Source of the DNA: Selenomonas sp. ND2010
Lineage (GTDB): Bacteria; Bacillota; Negativicutes; Selenomonadales; Selenomonadaceae
Direction of reading: 5' to 3'
Assembly: GCF_000702005.1 (NCBI RefSeq)
Contig: NZ_KL370848.1
Coordinates: 72,901 to 136,900 of the forward strand
Length of the DNA stretch: 64,000 nucleotides
Of this stretch, positions 38,124 through 46,182 are shown in pieces. Each line of letters begins with the position of its first letter. Within the stretch, counting starts at the first letter, position 1. Position numbers and translations under genes: made by a program. Below the pieces are notes generated by a model, which had not been told where the DNA came from, ran no database searches, and saw nothing but the letters and a program-made list of their open reading frames with translations.

Positions 38124-38151
38124 AAAAAGGCCCCCTCAAAGGAGGAGGCCT
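38124..38151 (-). terminator. Terminator between lpxD and the second acyltransferase
   Basis: AGGCCCCCTC-type and GGAGGAGGCCT arms form a GC-rich stem with a 3-4-nt loop. On the minus strand a T5 run follows. Only 38 bp, with no recognisable promoter, remain before the acyltransferase start, so it works as an internal attenuator of the cluster. Confidence 0.8.
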
Positions 38152-38162
38152 CTGCTAAGCAA

Positions 38163-39182
38163 TTACTCTTTTTCGTACTTTGCCAGTTTCTTTTCCAACT
38201 GTTTGAGCTTTTTATTCATTTCCGGCAAATGCTTCATAGCTGCCTGCATACGAAGCCATTCCGTATGGGACTGCACAGGGAAACCAGCACAGAATACGCC
38301 CTCCGGCATATTGCTGATAATACCGGAACGAGCTGCATAAACCGAGTTGGCGCCAATATTGATATGGCCAACCGTTCCGACCTGACCACCGAAGGTAACA
38401 TTATGACCAACGGTCGTCGAACCGGAAATACCCGTCTGGGCAACAATCAAGCAGTTCGGGCCAATTTTGCAATTGTGGCCGATATGAACGAGATTGTCGA
38501 TCTTCGTACCCTTGCCAATAACCGTCGACCCCATAGCGGCGCGATCGATACCATCATGAGCACCAATCTCCACATCATCCTCCAGGATGACATTGCCCAC
38601 CTGCGGCACCTTCGTATGAACACCGTCTTTCGTTGTAAAGCCAAAGCCATCGGAACCGATTACCGCGGAGCTGTGTACGACGCAGCGCTTGCCCACATGA
38701 CAATGCTCACGAACCGTAGCACTAGAATAAATAACACTGTCGTCCTCAATCTCTGCATACTGGCCAATATAGGTGTGCGGATACAGCGTTACGCGATCAC
38801 CGATAACGGCATGGTCATCAACCACGGCAAACGGCATGATTACGACATCTTTCCCGATTTTTACATCTTTGCCGATATGTGCCTGTTCACTTACCCCCAT
38901 TTCAAACTGAAGCTTCGGCGTAAAAAGTTCCAGCAATTTGGCAAAAGCAGCCCGCGGCTCCTCGACATACAATGCCGTTTTCGGGAAATCCTCGATTCCC
39001 TCAGGCAGCATGACAGCTGCCGCCTGACAGCTTTTCGCCTCTTCGATATGCGGGTCAACCGCGAAGGTCAAATCGTTTTTTCCCGCACCTTCAATATTAT
39101 CCAAGCCATGAATCTCTACAGATGCATCACCCACAATACGACCGCCGACAAACTCTGCGATCTCCTGCAACGTCTTTTTCAT
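38163..39182 (-). CDS. lpxD: UDP-3-O-(3-hydroxyacyl)glucosamine N-acyltransferase
   Basis: A 339-residue enzyme that adds the N-linked chain of lipid A. An N-terminal uridine-binding domain (about 1-100) precedes a left-handed beta-helix of hexapeptide repeats ([35 protein letters not shown]) and a C-terminal helix ([21 protein letters not shown]). The catalytic histidine lies in [17 protein letters not shown] near residue 240. It is placed after the ompH genes, as in proteobacterial bamA-skp-lpxD clusters. Confidence 0.97.
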   Translation of the reverse strand: MKKTLQEIAEFVGGRIVGDASVEIHGLDNIEGAGKNDLTFAVDPHIEEAKSCQAAAVMLPEGIEDFPKTALYVEEPRAAFAKLLELFTPKLQFEMGVSEQAHIGKDVKIGKDVVIMPFAVVDDHAVIGDRVTLYPHTYIGQYAEIEDDSVIYSSATVREHCHVGKRCVVHSSAVIGSDGFGFTTKDGVHTKVPQVGNVILEDDVEIGAHDGIDRAAMGSTVIGKGTKIDNLVHIGHNCKIGPNCLIVAQTGISGSTTVGHNVTFGGQVGTVGHINIGANSVYAARSGIISNMPEGVFCAGFPVQSHTEWLRMQAAMKHLPEMNKKLKQLEKKLAKYEKE

Positions 39183-39203
39183 GTTTTCTCTCCATCCTTT
39201 TCC

Positions 39204-39653
39204 TTACTGAAGCTTCGAGATGACTTCATCCGTCACATCGACAGCACCTGTGATGGCAATGGGCTGTTCCTGAGAGTTATTGACCACGGCATCCAGTTTC
39301 TTTTCCTTGGATACGCTTCCGAGAGCAACATCCATCTTCTGGCGAAGCTGGAGGGAATACGACTGATTGATCCCCTGAAGTTTACGCTGAGCATCCATCT
39401 GGAGTTTCTGCGCATCTTCCTGGCTCATATTCGGATTTTCCTTCATCTTCTGCTGAATCTCAGCCTGCGACTGCGCTCTGGCTTCATTCAGTTTCTGATT
39501 GCCCTCTTCTACCAAAGCCGAAATCTGCGGTGCTTCCTTGGAAACACGCTCGCCATCAATATAACCAATCTTAGCCTGGCCACAACCACTCATGAGCATC
39601 ATCGATGCGAATGCTGCTGCCAGCAGGGCCGTAGATCTTTTGCGTAATTTCAT
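39204..39653 (-). CDS. OmpH/Skp-like lipoprotein
   Basis: A 149-residue exported protein. Its N-terminus ends in a lipobox (LMSGC near residue 24), so it is a lipoprotein. The mature part begins KIGYIDGERVSKEAPQ, the usual OmpH start, followed by a charged, Gln-rich helical pair and a C-terminal strand region ending DVTDEVISKLQ. Skp-like chaperones hold unfolded outer-membrane proteins. It is the third of three tandem OmpH-type genes before lpxD; a lipid-anchored form is unusual for this family. Confidence 0.85.
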   Translation of the reverse strand: MKLRKRSTALLAAAFASMMLMSGCGQAKIGYIDGERVSKEAPQISALVEEGNQKLNEARAQSQAEIQQKMKENPNMSQEDAQKLQMDAQRKLQGINQSYSLQLRQKMDVALGSVSKEKKLDAVVNNSQEQPIAITGAVDVTDEVISKLQ

Positions 39654-39674
39654 GTTGTTATTCGCTTCTTTCTT

Positions 39675-40808
39675 TCAACTTTTATTATCTTCAGTACCCT
39701 CTTCCGCTTGGGACGGAAGGGTTCTGATTTCCTGTACCAATTCATCCGTCACATCGACGGTATCAACACCTACCACCATACCAGTCGAACGAGTAACCCG
39801 CTCAAACATTTCCTGGTGCGGACCAAAATTCGAAAGCAGCTGTGGCCGGTTGGCGAGGATCAAGGTAAAGTGATGAAGAATGGCAACCTTCGCAGCCTTC
39901 CCCGCCACATCGTTCAAAATGTGACTTTCCAAAGCCTGAAGTTTTGCCCGTTTGTCCGCCAACTCTTTGCGTTTTTCCAAGCGCTGCTGAACCATCTGGA
40001 CTTTTTCCATCTGCTTCTGCATGGCTTCGGCATTCCGCTTTTCTGCCTCGGTCTTCTGCGCCGCAGCATCAGCCTTTTGCGCATCCCGCTTCTGTGGCAA
40101 ATCCTGGCGCCAAGCCTCAAGTTCCGGTGCCAGCTCCTGCTTTACATGGTCACTTATCTGCTGTTGATATTCCCGATAAAGTTCCACCTGACGCAGGCCA
40201 CGCTCACGCCGAAGCTGTTGACGCTGTGCCTCCCACTCGGCCCGCTCAGCCTCTCTTTGCTGCTTGCTGTCCAAGGGGTTGTGCATAGCTGCCTGATTAT
40301 CCAGCTTGATGTTGATGTTCAACAATGCATTGAGGTATTCCTCGTTGATTGCATTGCGGCGGGCTTGATATTCGGCATCCGTCGCCGTGCGATATTCTTC
40401 CGTAAGGCGCTTGCTCTTCCGTTCGATTTCCGCCCGCTTGCCAATTACATCTTGCGCGTTCTTAGCCCAGACCGAATCGTCAAACGTCTTTTTATCAAGC
40501 TCCGGTGAATTAACGGTAAAAAGCTCCGCCAAGTCTTTCGATTCAAGTTCTAATACCCGGCAGTCTTCTCGAAGATTCTTGAGCTTTTCATAGTCCGGAT
40601 GAGCCTCAATGACCTGCTGCCAATCGATAAGGCCGGTATCGGCCCGAGCGGCCGCCTGCTCATTATCCACCACAGTACGGGTGACAAAGGAACGAAAGAG
40701 TCCCGCTCCTGCGGCCACCAAGCAGGCAGCGACAATAGCACCTGCGATGATATTGCGCCGCCGCTTGGACAAACGCATCGATTTTTCCGCGGGCTTATCC
40801 TCTCCCAT
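39675..40808 (-). CDS. Long membrane-anchored OmpH-like coiled-coil protein
   Basis: A 377-residue protein. A basic N-terminus and one membrane helix (about 20-40) precede an OmpH-like start (ADTGLIDWQQVIEAHPDYEKL), a very long charged coiled coil (about 70-320, rich in Glu, Arg, Gln and Ala) and an end DVTDELVQEIRTLPS similar to its neighbours. It is more than twice the size of ordinary Skp/OmpH, and the helix could reach far across the periplasm. Its function is unknown; chaperone or envelope tether are both possible. Confidence 0.75.
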   Translation of the reverse strand: MGEDKPAEKSMRLSKRRRNIIAGAIVAACLVAAGAGLFRSFVTRTVVDNEQAAARADTGLIDWQQVIEAHPDYEKLKNLREDCRVLELESKDLAELFTVNSPELDKKTFDDSVWAKNAQDVIGKRAEIERKSKRLTEEYRTATDAEYQARRNAINEEYLNALLNINIKLDNQAAMHNPLDSKQQREAERAEWEAQRQQLRRERGLRQVELYREYQQQISDHVKQELAPELEAWRQDLPQKRDAQKADAAAQKTEAEKRNAEAMQKQMEKVQMVQQRLEKRKELADKRAKLQALESHILNDVAGKAAKVAILHHFTLILANRPQLLSNFGPHQEMFERVTRSTGMVVGVDTVDVTDELVQEIRTLPSQAEEGTEDNKS

Positions 40809-40833
40809 CTTTGTCTCACCTCTTTAAAAGAAT

Positions 40834-40859
40834 TACCGAGCGCAACGAGTGGCTCGGTA
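40834..40859 (-). repeat. Hairpin between two ompH-like genes
   Basis: TACCGAGC (40834-40841) and GCTCGGTA (40852-40859) form an 8-bp stem with a 10-nt loop in the 102-bp gap between the first and second ompH genes. On the minus strand only AATTCTTTT follows, a poor U-tract. It may be a weak terminator or an mRNA-stabilising end. Confidence 0.55.
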
Positions 40860-40910
40860 TTTCCAGGTCCATATACCCTTATCGGAACGTCCGCTTACCG
40901 GCGTCCTGGA

Positions 40911-41375
40911 TTATTTGCTGATCTGCTTGATGACATCCTGCGTGATGTCCTGGCCACCGTAAACTACAGCGCCCTTCTCCAGGACAACCGAGAGGCCCTT
41001 CTGCTCAGCAACTTTCTTGACAGACTCCTCGACGCTCTTCTGCAGCGGCTCGGTGAGTTCCTGACGCTTCTGCATGAGGCGCTGCTGCGTCTGCATTGCA
41101 TAGTCCTGCTTCTCCTGATCGTTCATGTTGGCCGTCTTGGAAGCGAACTCTTTCTGTGCTTCCTCATAAGCCGTATTGAATTCCTTTTCCGCATCCTGTG
41201 CCTTCGGATTCTGGCTCATTACCTGATTATAGTCAACAACACCAACATTCGAGCTGGCAGCATTGGCAATCCCCGTACCAGACTGCGTAAGAGCCAGAAC
41301 AACCACGGAACCGACAAAAACGATAGCGATAAGAACGCTGATGATCTTTACCTGTTTCTTCTGTAATTTAACCAT
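40911..41375 (-). CDS. OmpH/Skp-family periplasmic chaperone
   Basis: A 154-residue protein with an N-terminal membrane or signal segment (about 10-32, then ANAASS), the OmpH start NVGVVDYNQVMSQNPKAQ, a coiled-coil hairpin (about 60-120) and the end VVYGGQDITQDVIKQISK. This last motif is typical of OmpH and makes it the most canonical of the three copies. The first part could be a cleaved signal or an anchor. It has its own promoter and a leader of about 75 nt. Confidence 0.9.
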   Translation of the reverse strand: MVKLQKKQVKIISVLIAIVFVGSVVVLALTQSGTGIANAASSNVGVVDYNQVMSQNPKAQDAEKEFNTAYEEAQKEFASKTANMNDQEKQDYAMQTQQRLMQKRQELTEPLQKSVEESVKKVAEQKGLSVVLEKGAVVYGGQDITQDVIKQISK

Positions 41376-41458
41376 TTCAAATTCTCCTTTTCCCTTGCGG
41401 GGCTTGGTAGTGTTAAATTTCCGCTATGGCAAGGCCTAAACCGCCATACACGAATTTC

Positions 41459-41487
41459 ATTATAACAAACTCTTATTCCTTATTCAA
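41459..41487 (-). promoter_or_regulatory. Sigma-70 promoter of the ompH-lpxD group
   Basis: On the minus strand TTGAAT (41487-41482) and consensus TATAAT (41464-41459) are spaced by 17 bp, about 84 nt before the first ompH gene. It separates bamA and the neighbouring outer-membrane gene from the chaperone and lipid A genes. Confidence 0.75.
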
Positions 41488-41518
41488 GCATATTCCTTCA
41501 ATTCTCCTGTGCCCAAAA

Positions 41519-42814
41519 TCAGAAATTGCCAACTAAACGAAGCCAATTCTGATGACGGTCGGCCAGATATTCCAAACCGAGGAAATCATGCATTTTGTAG
41601 CACAGGGCCGCCTCACCAATCTTATCCAAGAAGCGATACTCATACCGCAGCAGCCAACGCGGGGCTAACTGCTGGGATGCTGCCATGATAAAACGCCGTT
41701 CGTGTAAATCATAGCGAAGCTGTGCATGGGTACGCGAGCTAAGGCGGCGGTCATAGCCAGCTGCCCAGCCCCAATCCATATCCTGAGGCATGAGATCTAC
41801 GAGCAAAAACAACTCATCCTGCTGGGACAGCATCGTTCCGGCATGGAACCGGAACAACAAGCTCTCGTTGTCCTCATGGCCATTTTTATCTTTGCGCCCA
41901 ATATCCAGCCAGCCAGTCAACCGGAGCCGATAACGGCTCGTATCCGAGCGGCTCATAACATGCAGCCTTTCCGCCACATCCATGCTGACCGTCGTTTTCA
42001 TATGATAGGAACGAAAATCCGTCAGCGCATCAAGTTCCTGTGCAAACTGCTCGGAAAGTTCCCGTTCATGCCGCTTGATAAATTTCACGGGAACACCGAC
42101 TAAATCATCCACCTTATCCTGCATCACCTCGCGGCGGGATAGCAGCGTGACATTAGGCACCGTATCCGAACGCATGGATAAATCCACCGTCCGCACCACC
42201 GGAAGCTTTGGATAAACTACTAGTTTTACCCTGGCTTCGCGTTCCGGGTCAATCTCAAAATCGCCACGGAATTCCGGCAGATGTTCCGCCAAATAATCGT
42301 TTAGATGATGCTTGAGCACCCCATTGGTCCAGTCTGTTGCTGCTGTGGGAAGTCCCGTCAACGCGTCCTGGAAAACCTTATCCACATCTGCCAAGTCCCT
42401 GCGGACCAAAGCCTCCATACGCGGCGGCATTCCCTCCACCTGCACATCGACATCCACCTTGCTAATAACCTCTGACCACGGCAAAAGCAGTACCTCTACC
42501 CTTGTATCAGCCGCCGGATGAATCGTCACTTGACGGACCGTATAGCCTACCAACACCTTATCGAACACCTCATGAATAAGCTGTTCCTTCTGCTGGCATG
42601 ACGCCTCGACTGACGCTACCGTCTGACCATCGATAAGTTGTCCAGCTATCGCCTGAACACTCTGCTGCATGCGCTGCTGCACCAATGGCGGCATGCTATC
42701 AGCGGCGGCAACAACAGCCGTCACCTTCTCCACCCGTTGCACGGACACCGCTTCCACTGGCTGGCAGACAGACAGCCAGCCAAGAGCCATCAGCAAGGCT
42801 AGGATGGTCTTCAT
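41519..42814 (-). CDS. Predicted outer-membrane beta-barrel protein with POTRA-like periplasmic part
   Basis: A 431-residue exported protein of no family I recognise. A signal peptide (about 1-22, ending QPVEA) precedes a region of repeated beta-alpha-alpha-beta units (about 25-290) that looks POTRA-like, for example ISKVDVDVQVEGMPPRMEAL. The last 140 residues alternate polar and aromatic residues in about eight short strands and end in LVGNF, with the C-terminal phenylalanine of outer-membrane proteins. It follows bamA by 28 bp. It could be a reduced Omp85-like or BamA-partner protein. The start is the ATG with AAAGGAA about 13 nt upstream. Confidence 0.6.
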   Translation of the reverse strand: MKTILALLMALGWLSVCQPVEAVSVQRVEKVTAVVAAADSMPPLVQQRMQQSVQAIAGQLIDGQTVASVEASCQQKEQLIHEVFDKVLVGYTVRQVTIHPAADTRVEVLLLPWSEVISKVDVDVQVEGMPPRMEALVRRDLADVDKVFQDALTGLPTAATDWTNGVLKHHLNDYLAEHLPEFRGDFEIDPEREARVKLVVYPKLPVVRTVDLSMRSDTVPNVTLLSRREVMQDKVDDLVGVPVKFIKRHERELSEQFAQELDALTDFRSYHMKTTVSMDVAERLHVMSRSDTSRYRLRLTGWLDIGRKDKNGHEDNESLLFRFHAGTMLSQQDELFLLVDLMPQDMDWGWAAGYDRRLSSRTHAQLRYDLHERRFIMAASQQLAPRWLLRYEYRFLDKIGEAALCYKMHDFLGLEYLADRHQNWLRLVGNF

Positions 42815-42842
42815 GCGGCCAGACACTTCCTTTCTTCGGCAA

Positions 42843-44753
42843 TCAGAACGTGCCACCTACCGTGAAGTGGACACGACCGCCATTCTTGCCGCGGCCATAA
42901 TCGAGGCGCAGCGGTCCGATTGGCGTATTCAGGGAGAGTCCGACACCTACGCTGCCCTGGATATTGTCCGCCCCCGGTACCCAATCATTGTACCAGGCAC
43001 CGCCCCAATCAGTGAACAGGGCGCCCTGTACTTTCGAAACAATGGGGAAGCGGTACTCAAGGGTCGCCAGTGCCATACGGGTGCCGCGGAACTGGTCCTC
43101 ACGATAACCGCGCAAGCTGCTCTGGCCACCAACCTTGAACAAGTTGAACTCCGAAATATGACCACGGCCTGCACCATACTGGCCACGCATCGCCAATACC
43201 TGCGCATGGCCCACCTTTACATAACGCTGGTCTTCAATGGTCATCTTCTGGAAGTCAAAATCTGCCCCCAGGCCAGCCACCTCACCAGAGATGCTGATAC
43301 GTCCGCCCGTTGTCGGATTGTAGATATTGTCACGGGTATCCGTTACATGCTCCAGGGTAACGCTGCGGGTCGTACCAAAGTTGTCCTTCACCCACTGAGT
43401 GCCTTGGCGATTACCGGCATTACCATTCTCCGTATGACGTACGTACTGATCCTTGCGGTTGCGCAGCGTAATGTAGTTCGTAGAGTATTCGCTTACCGGA
43501 CGGCTCAACGTAATCTCACCACCGGAATATTTCCGCATATAAGACTCTTTATGATGTCCGTCCGTATCATAATCATCATATTCATAAGTACGGTTATAAA
43601 TGCGGAAGGTTCCCGCTGTTTCCTTATCATCAAGCCATGGCTTGCGATAGGAGAAAGAATACCCATGGGCGTCAGAATCGTCGCCACTCTTCTCAAAGGT
43701 CAGGCTGACAGCATCGCCCGTGCCGCGGAAGTTTGTATCGCCGACACTGATCATGCCGATGACACCGTCTTCGCTGCTGTAACCAGCACCGATGCCGAAG
43801 GAACCCGTGCGTTTCTCTTTGACATCAAGCTCTACCTCTACGGCATTCGGCTCAACGCCCGGATTCATCTTGATATTTACATCTTCGAAGAAACCGAGGT
43901 TGTAAACGCGCTGAAGACTGCGGCGTGCCTGCTTCGAGTTGAAGGGCTCACCCGGCTTCTGGCGCATCTCGCGCAGAATGACACGCTCCTTCGTCTTGGT
44001 ATTGCCTTTTATCTTGTAGCTCTCCAGCGTTCCCTCGTTGATTTTCAAAACGAGATTGCCGTTACGGTCAATGTTCATATCCGTAATCTTCGCCAGAATA
44101 TAACCGTCTTTGCGATACTGATCCTGGATCGCCTGGACGTTCTGCTGGAGTGTGCGGCTGTTCAAGAGGTCGCCCTGCTTGACCGTAATCAGACCGTAGA
44201 GAACCTCATCAGACTCCACGGTATTGCCAACGATTTTGACACTGGAGAGGACTGGATTTTCCAATACATGATAGGTGATAACTACACCTTCCGGAACCTT
44301 TTCAAATGTCGGATAGAGGTCGTAGAAATAACCGGTATTGTAAATCGCATCGCGATCCTTGTTCAAGCCCTTAACCGTGAACATATCCCCTGTATGCATC
44401 GTAATTGCAGCTTTGGCCGTAGCCTCTGTCGACTTCGTCGTTCCCTCAAAAGCCGTATCGACAATCGTCTGACCTTCAAACGACTTCATATGTTCGGCGA
44501 TTTCCTTTTCCTGGGGGCGTACTTTTCCCCACTCCTGAGTACGCGTATCGACAGCATCCTTTGCCTGTTCTTTCGTTTCCTCTGCCGGTTTCTGCTCGGT
44601 TGCAGCACTTTCTGCAGCTGCTTGCGTCGAAGCCTCTGCACTGGCGGCTGGAGCCGTCACATCGGCAGCAGCATAAGCAGCGCCTGGGAATACCGAAAAG
44701 CTGGCAGCAAGCGCTACCGCATAAGCAAGGAATCTTTCATTCTTTTTGTTCAA
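42843..44753 (-). CDS. bamA: BamA/Omp85 outer-membrane assembly protein
   Basis: A 636-residue Omp85 protein that inserts beta-barrels into the outer membrane. A signal peptide ends near AAYAAADV and is followed by an Ala/Glu/Thr-rich linker (about 30-80). Three POTRA domains (about 92-322) are visible rather than the five of E. coli. The barrel (about 325-636) carries SSLRGYREDQFRGTRM, the RGY lid-loop motif, and ends HFTVGGTF. The start is TTG after AGGAGG. No BamB, C, D or E lipoprotein lies in the window. Confidence 0.96.
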   Translation of the reverse strand: MNKKNERFLAYAVALAASFSVFPGAAYAAADVTAPAASAEASTQAAAESAATEQKPAEETKEQAKDAVDTRTQEWGKVRPQEKEIAEHMKSFEGQTIVDTAFEGTTKSTEATAKAAITMHTGDMFTVKGLNKDRDAIYNTGYFYDLYPTFEKVPEGVVITYHVLENPVLSSVKIVGNTVESDEVLYGLITVKQGDLLNSRTLQQNVQAIQDQYRKDGYILAKITDMNIDRNGNLVLKINEGTLESYKIKGNTKTKERVILREMRQKPGEPFNSKQARRSLQRVYNLGFFEDVNIKMNPGVEPNAVEVELDVKEKRTGSFGIGAGYSSEDGVIGMISVGDTNFRGTGDAVSLTFEKSGDDSDAHGYSFSYRKPWLDDKETAGTFRIYNRTYEYDDYDTDGHHKESYMRKYSGGEITLSRPVSEYSTNYITLRNRKDQYVRHTENGNAGNRQGTQWVKDNFGTTRSVTLEHVTDTRDNIYNPTTGGRISISGEVAGLGADFDFQKMTIEDQRYVKVGHAQVLAMRGQYGAGRGHISEFNLFKVGGQSSLRGYREDQFRGTRMALATLEYRFPIVSKVQGALFTDWGGAWYNDWVPGADNIQGSVGVGLSLNTPIGPLRLDYGRGKNGGRVHFTVGGTF

Positions 44754-44789
44754 GGATCAAAACCTCCTAGGTGTAAATATCTATCATCA

Positions 44790-45350
44790 CTACTGCCGCA
44801 GGGCTTTGCCCGCTGACTGCATGAGTTTCTGTGTTTCTGCATCCGGTACATGGCCGGATTTCTTGGTGGCAGGTGCCGCTTGTTCTTGCGGGGGCAGGAC
44901 ACGCGGCTGTTCCTTGGCAGCTTCTGCCGGCAGAGTCCTCGGCCCCTCCGCTTTTATTGGCGGCTGCTCGGGTGCCGGCGCAGCCGTTTCGGCGGGGCGG
45001 TTCGGCTGGGACTGATCTCTCCCTCCCAAAGAACTGCCTTCGGCCACGGATTCCGAAGGCAGAGAAACATCCTGCTGCGGCGCCAGCGGCACACTTTTCC
45101 CCTGAGGGAGTACCGCCATTCCCGCCACCACCAAGATGACTGCCACCAGCGCGGGCAACAGACGGCCGCCCCAGCGCTTTAGCTTAGCACTGCGCGGGCT
45201 GTCTTTTACCTGAGCCAGCTCTGCCTTAGCCAGCATCAAGTTCAACTCCCCCCGGACATCATTTTCTTTGTCCAGGGAATGTTCTGCCTGTCCCAGCCAA
45301 TCACGGGCCGCACGTATATGATTTTTTTGTGCTTTGCGCCGATCCGACAT
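44790..45350 (-). CDS. Single-span membrane protein with proline-rich tail; possible anti-sigma partner
   Basis: A 186-residue protein. A charged cytoplasmic region (about 1-62, including a helical RGELNLMLAKAELAQVKDS) is followed by one membrane helix (about 65-85) and a Pro/Ala/Gln-rich periplasmic tail (about 90-186). I recognise no family, and there is no zinc-binding HxxxCxxC motif. The arrangement, cytoplasmic head, one span and an extracytoplasmic tail just downstream of a sigma-factor gene, is that of many anti-sigma factors, but this is only context. It precedes bamA by 36 bp. RBS AGGAGG lies before ATG. Confidence 0.65.
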   Translation of the reverse strand: MSDRRKAQKNHIRAARDWLGQAEHSLDKENDVRGELNLMLAKAELAQVKDSPRSAKLKRWGGRLLPALVAVILVVAGMAVLPQGKSVPLAPQQDVSLPSESVAEGSSLGGRDQSQPNRPAETAAPAPEQPPIKAEGPRTLPAEAAKEQPRVLPPQEQAAPATKKSGHVPDAETQKLMQSAGKALRQ

Positions 45351-45513
45351 AGAACCCCCTCCTGTGATTCCAATCCTCAAAACTCTCTAGAATTATAATC
45401 CAACACGAAGTTCGCTATTTGACCTGCTATTTTGCACGATTATCCTAAAGCAACCCTGTTTATTGCCATTTTTTAGCATTTTTTATCGGTTTTTTACTGA
45501 TTTTCATCAGAAT

Positions 45514-46146
45514 TCACCAGTTATGCATAAAACGTGACAACATTCCCCGCACACGGCGAATTCCGTTTTTCTGCAAACGGTAGACATGGGAGATACTGAC
45601 CTGCAACCCCTCCGCCATATCGCCAGCTGCCTCGCTTTGCATATACAGCCCTTCCAAAACGGCTTTTTCCTTTGCCGGCAGGCGATCTATCGCCTGGTGG
45701 AGACGGCTTGCAAGCTCATGGCTTTCCGCCTGTTCCATCACCGATGGGCTCATATCCGCCAAATTATCCTTGAGGGAATCTCCACCATCCGCAGGCAGTG
45801 CATCCATGCAGGCCACATCCGAACTCCCTTCCTTCTGAAGAAAATTCAGCATGCGCCCACGAATGCGATGGACGGCAAACAAACTGAATGCCACCCCGCG
45901 TTCTGGTTCGTAATGTTCTACGGCCTCAATAAGTCCCACCGTGCCTTCCTGTACCATATCCATAACGGATTGCAGTTGACGATACGGCAAAGCCTGTTTA
46001 AAAACCAACGGCTGATAGGACTCTATGAGCAGGCGCCTTGCCTCTTCATCGCCCTCTTCTTTATACCTGTGCCATAACACTTGTTCCTGTGCTGGCTCTA
46101 ACAACCGTACCCGGCTCAACTCTGCGATGTACTGCTCAAATTGCAT
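45514..46146 (-). CDS. Sigma-70 family RNA polymerase sigma factor
   Basis: A 210-residue alternative sigma factor. Region 2 is ESYQPLVFKQALPYRQLQSV through DMVQEGTVGLIEAVEHYEPE and GVAFSLFAVHRIRGRMLNFL. Region 4 is LPAKEKAVLEGLYMQSEAAGD with a helix-turn-helix VSISHVYRLQKNGIRRVRGM. Region 3 is nearly absent. The start is the ATG after AAAGGAGG; a GTG three codons upstream is too close to the site. It sits between tamB and bamA within the envelope cluster, so it may link envelope state to transcription. Closest type is the SigH/SigF-like group rather than classical ECF. Confidence 0.9.
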   Translation of the reverse strand: MQFEQYIAELSRVRLLEPAQEQVLWHRYKEEGDEEARRLLIESYQPLVFKQALPYRQLQSVMDMVQEGTVGLIEAVEHYEPERGVAFSLFAVHRIRGRMLNFLQKEGSSDVACMDALPADGGDSLKDNLADMSPSVMEQAESHELASRLHQAIDRLPAKEKAVLEGLYMQSEAAGDMAEGLQVSISHVYRLQKNGIRRVRGMLSRFMHNW

Positions 46147-46182
46147 CCTGCTCACCTCCTTTAATCATTATTCGGATAATGC

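Noticed and set aside
37737-39647. 636-codon plus-strand open frame across lpxL, lpxD and ompH
   Set aside because: It spans several intergenic gaps of well-supported minus-strand genes and has the composition of antisense reading.
42669-44816. 715-codon plus-strand open frame opposite bamA
   Set aside because: It is the antisense shadow of bamA; no family features, and its ends do not match any promoter or ribosome binding site.
45451-45513. CTGAT-TTTC-ATCAG hairpin after the sigma-factor gene as a terminator
   Set aside because: On the gene's strand it is followed by an A-run rather than a U-run, so it does not fit an intrinsic terminator for that direction.
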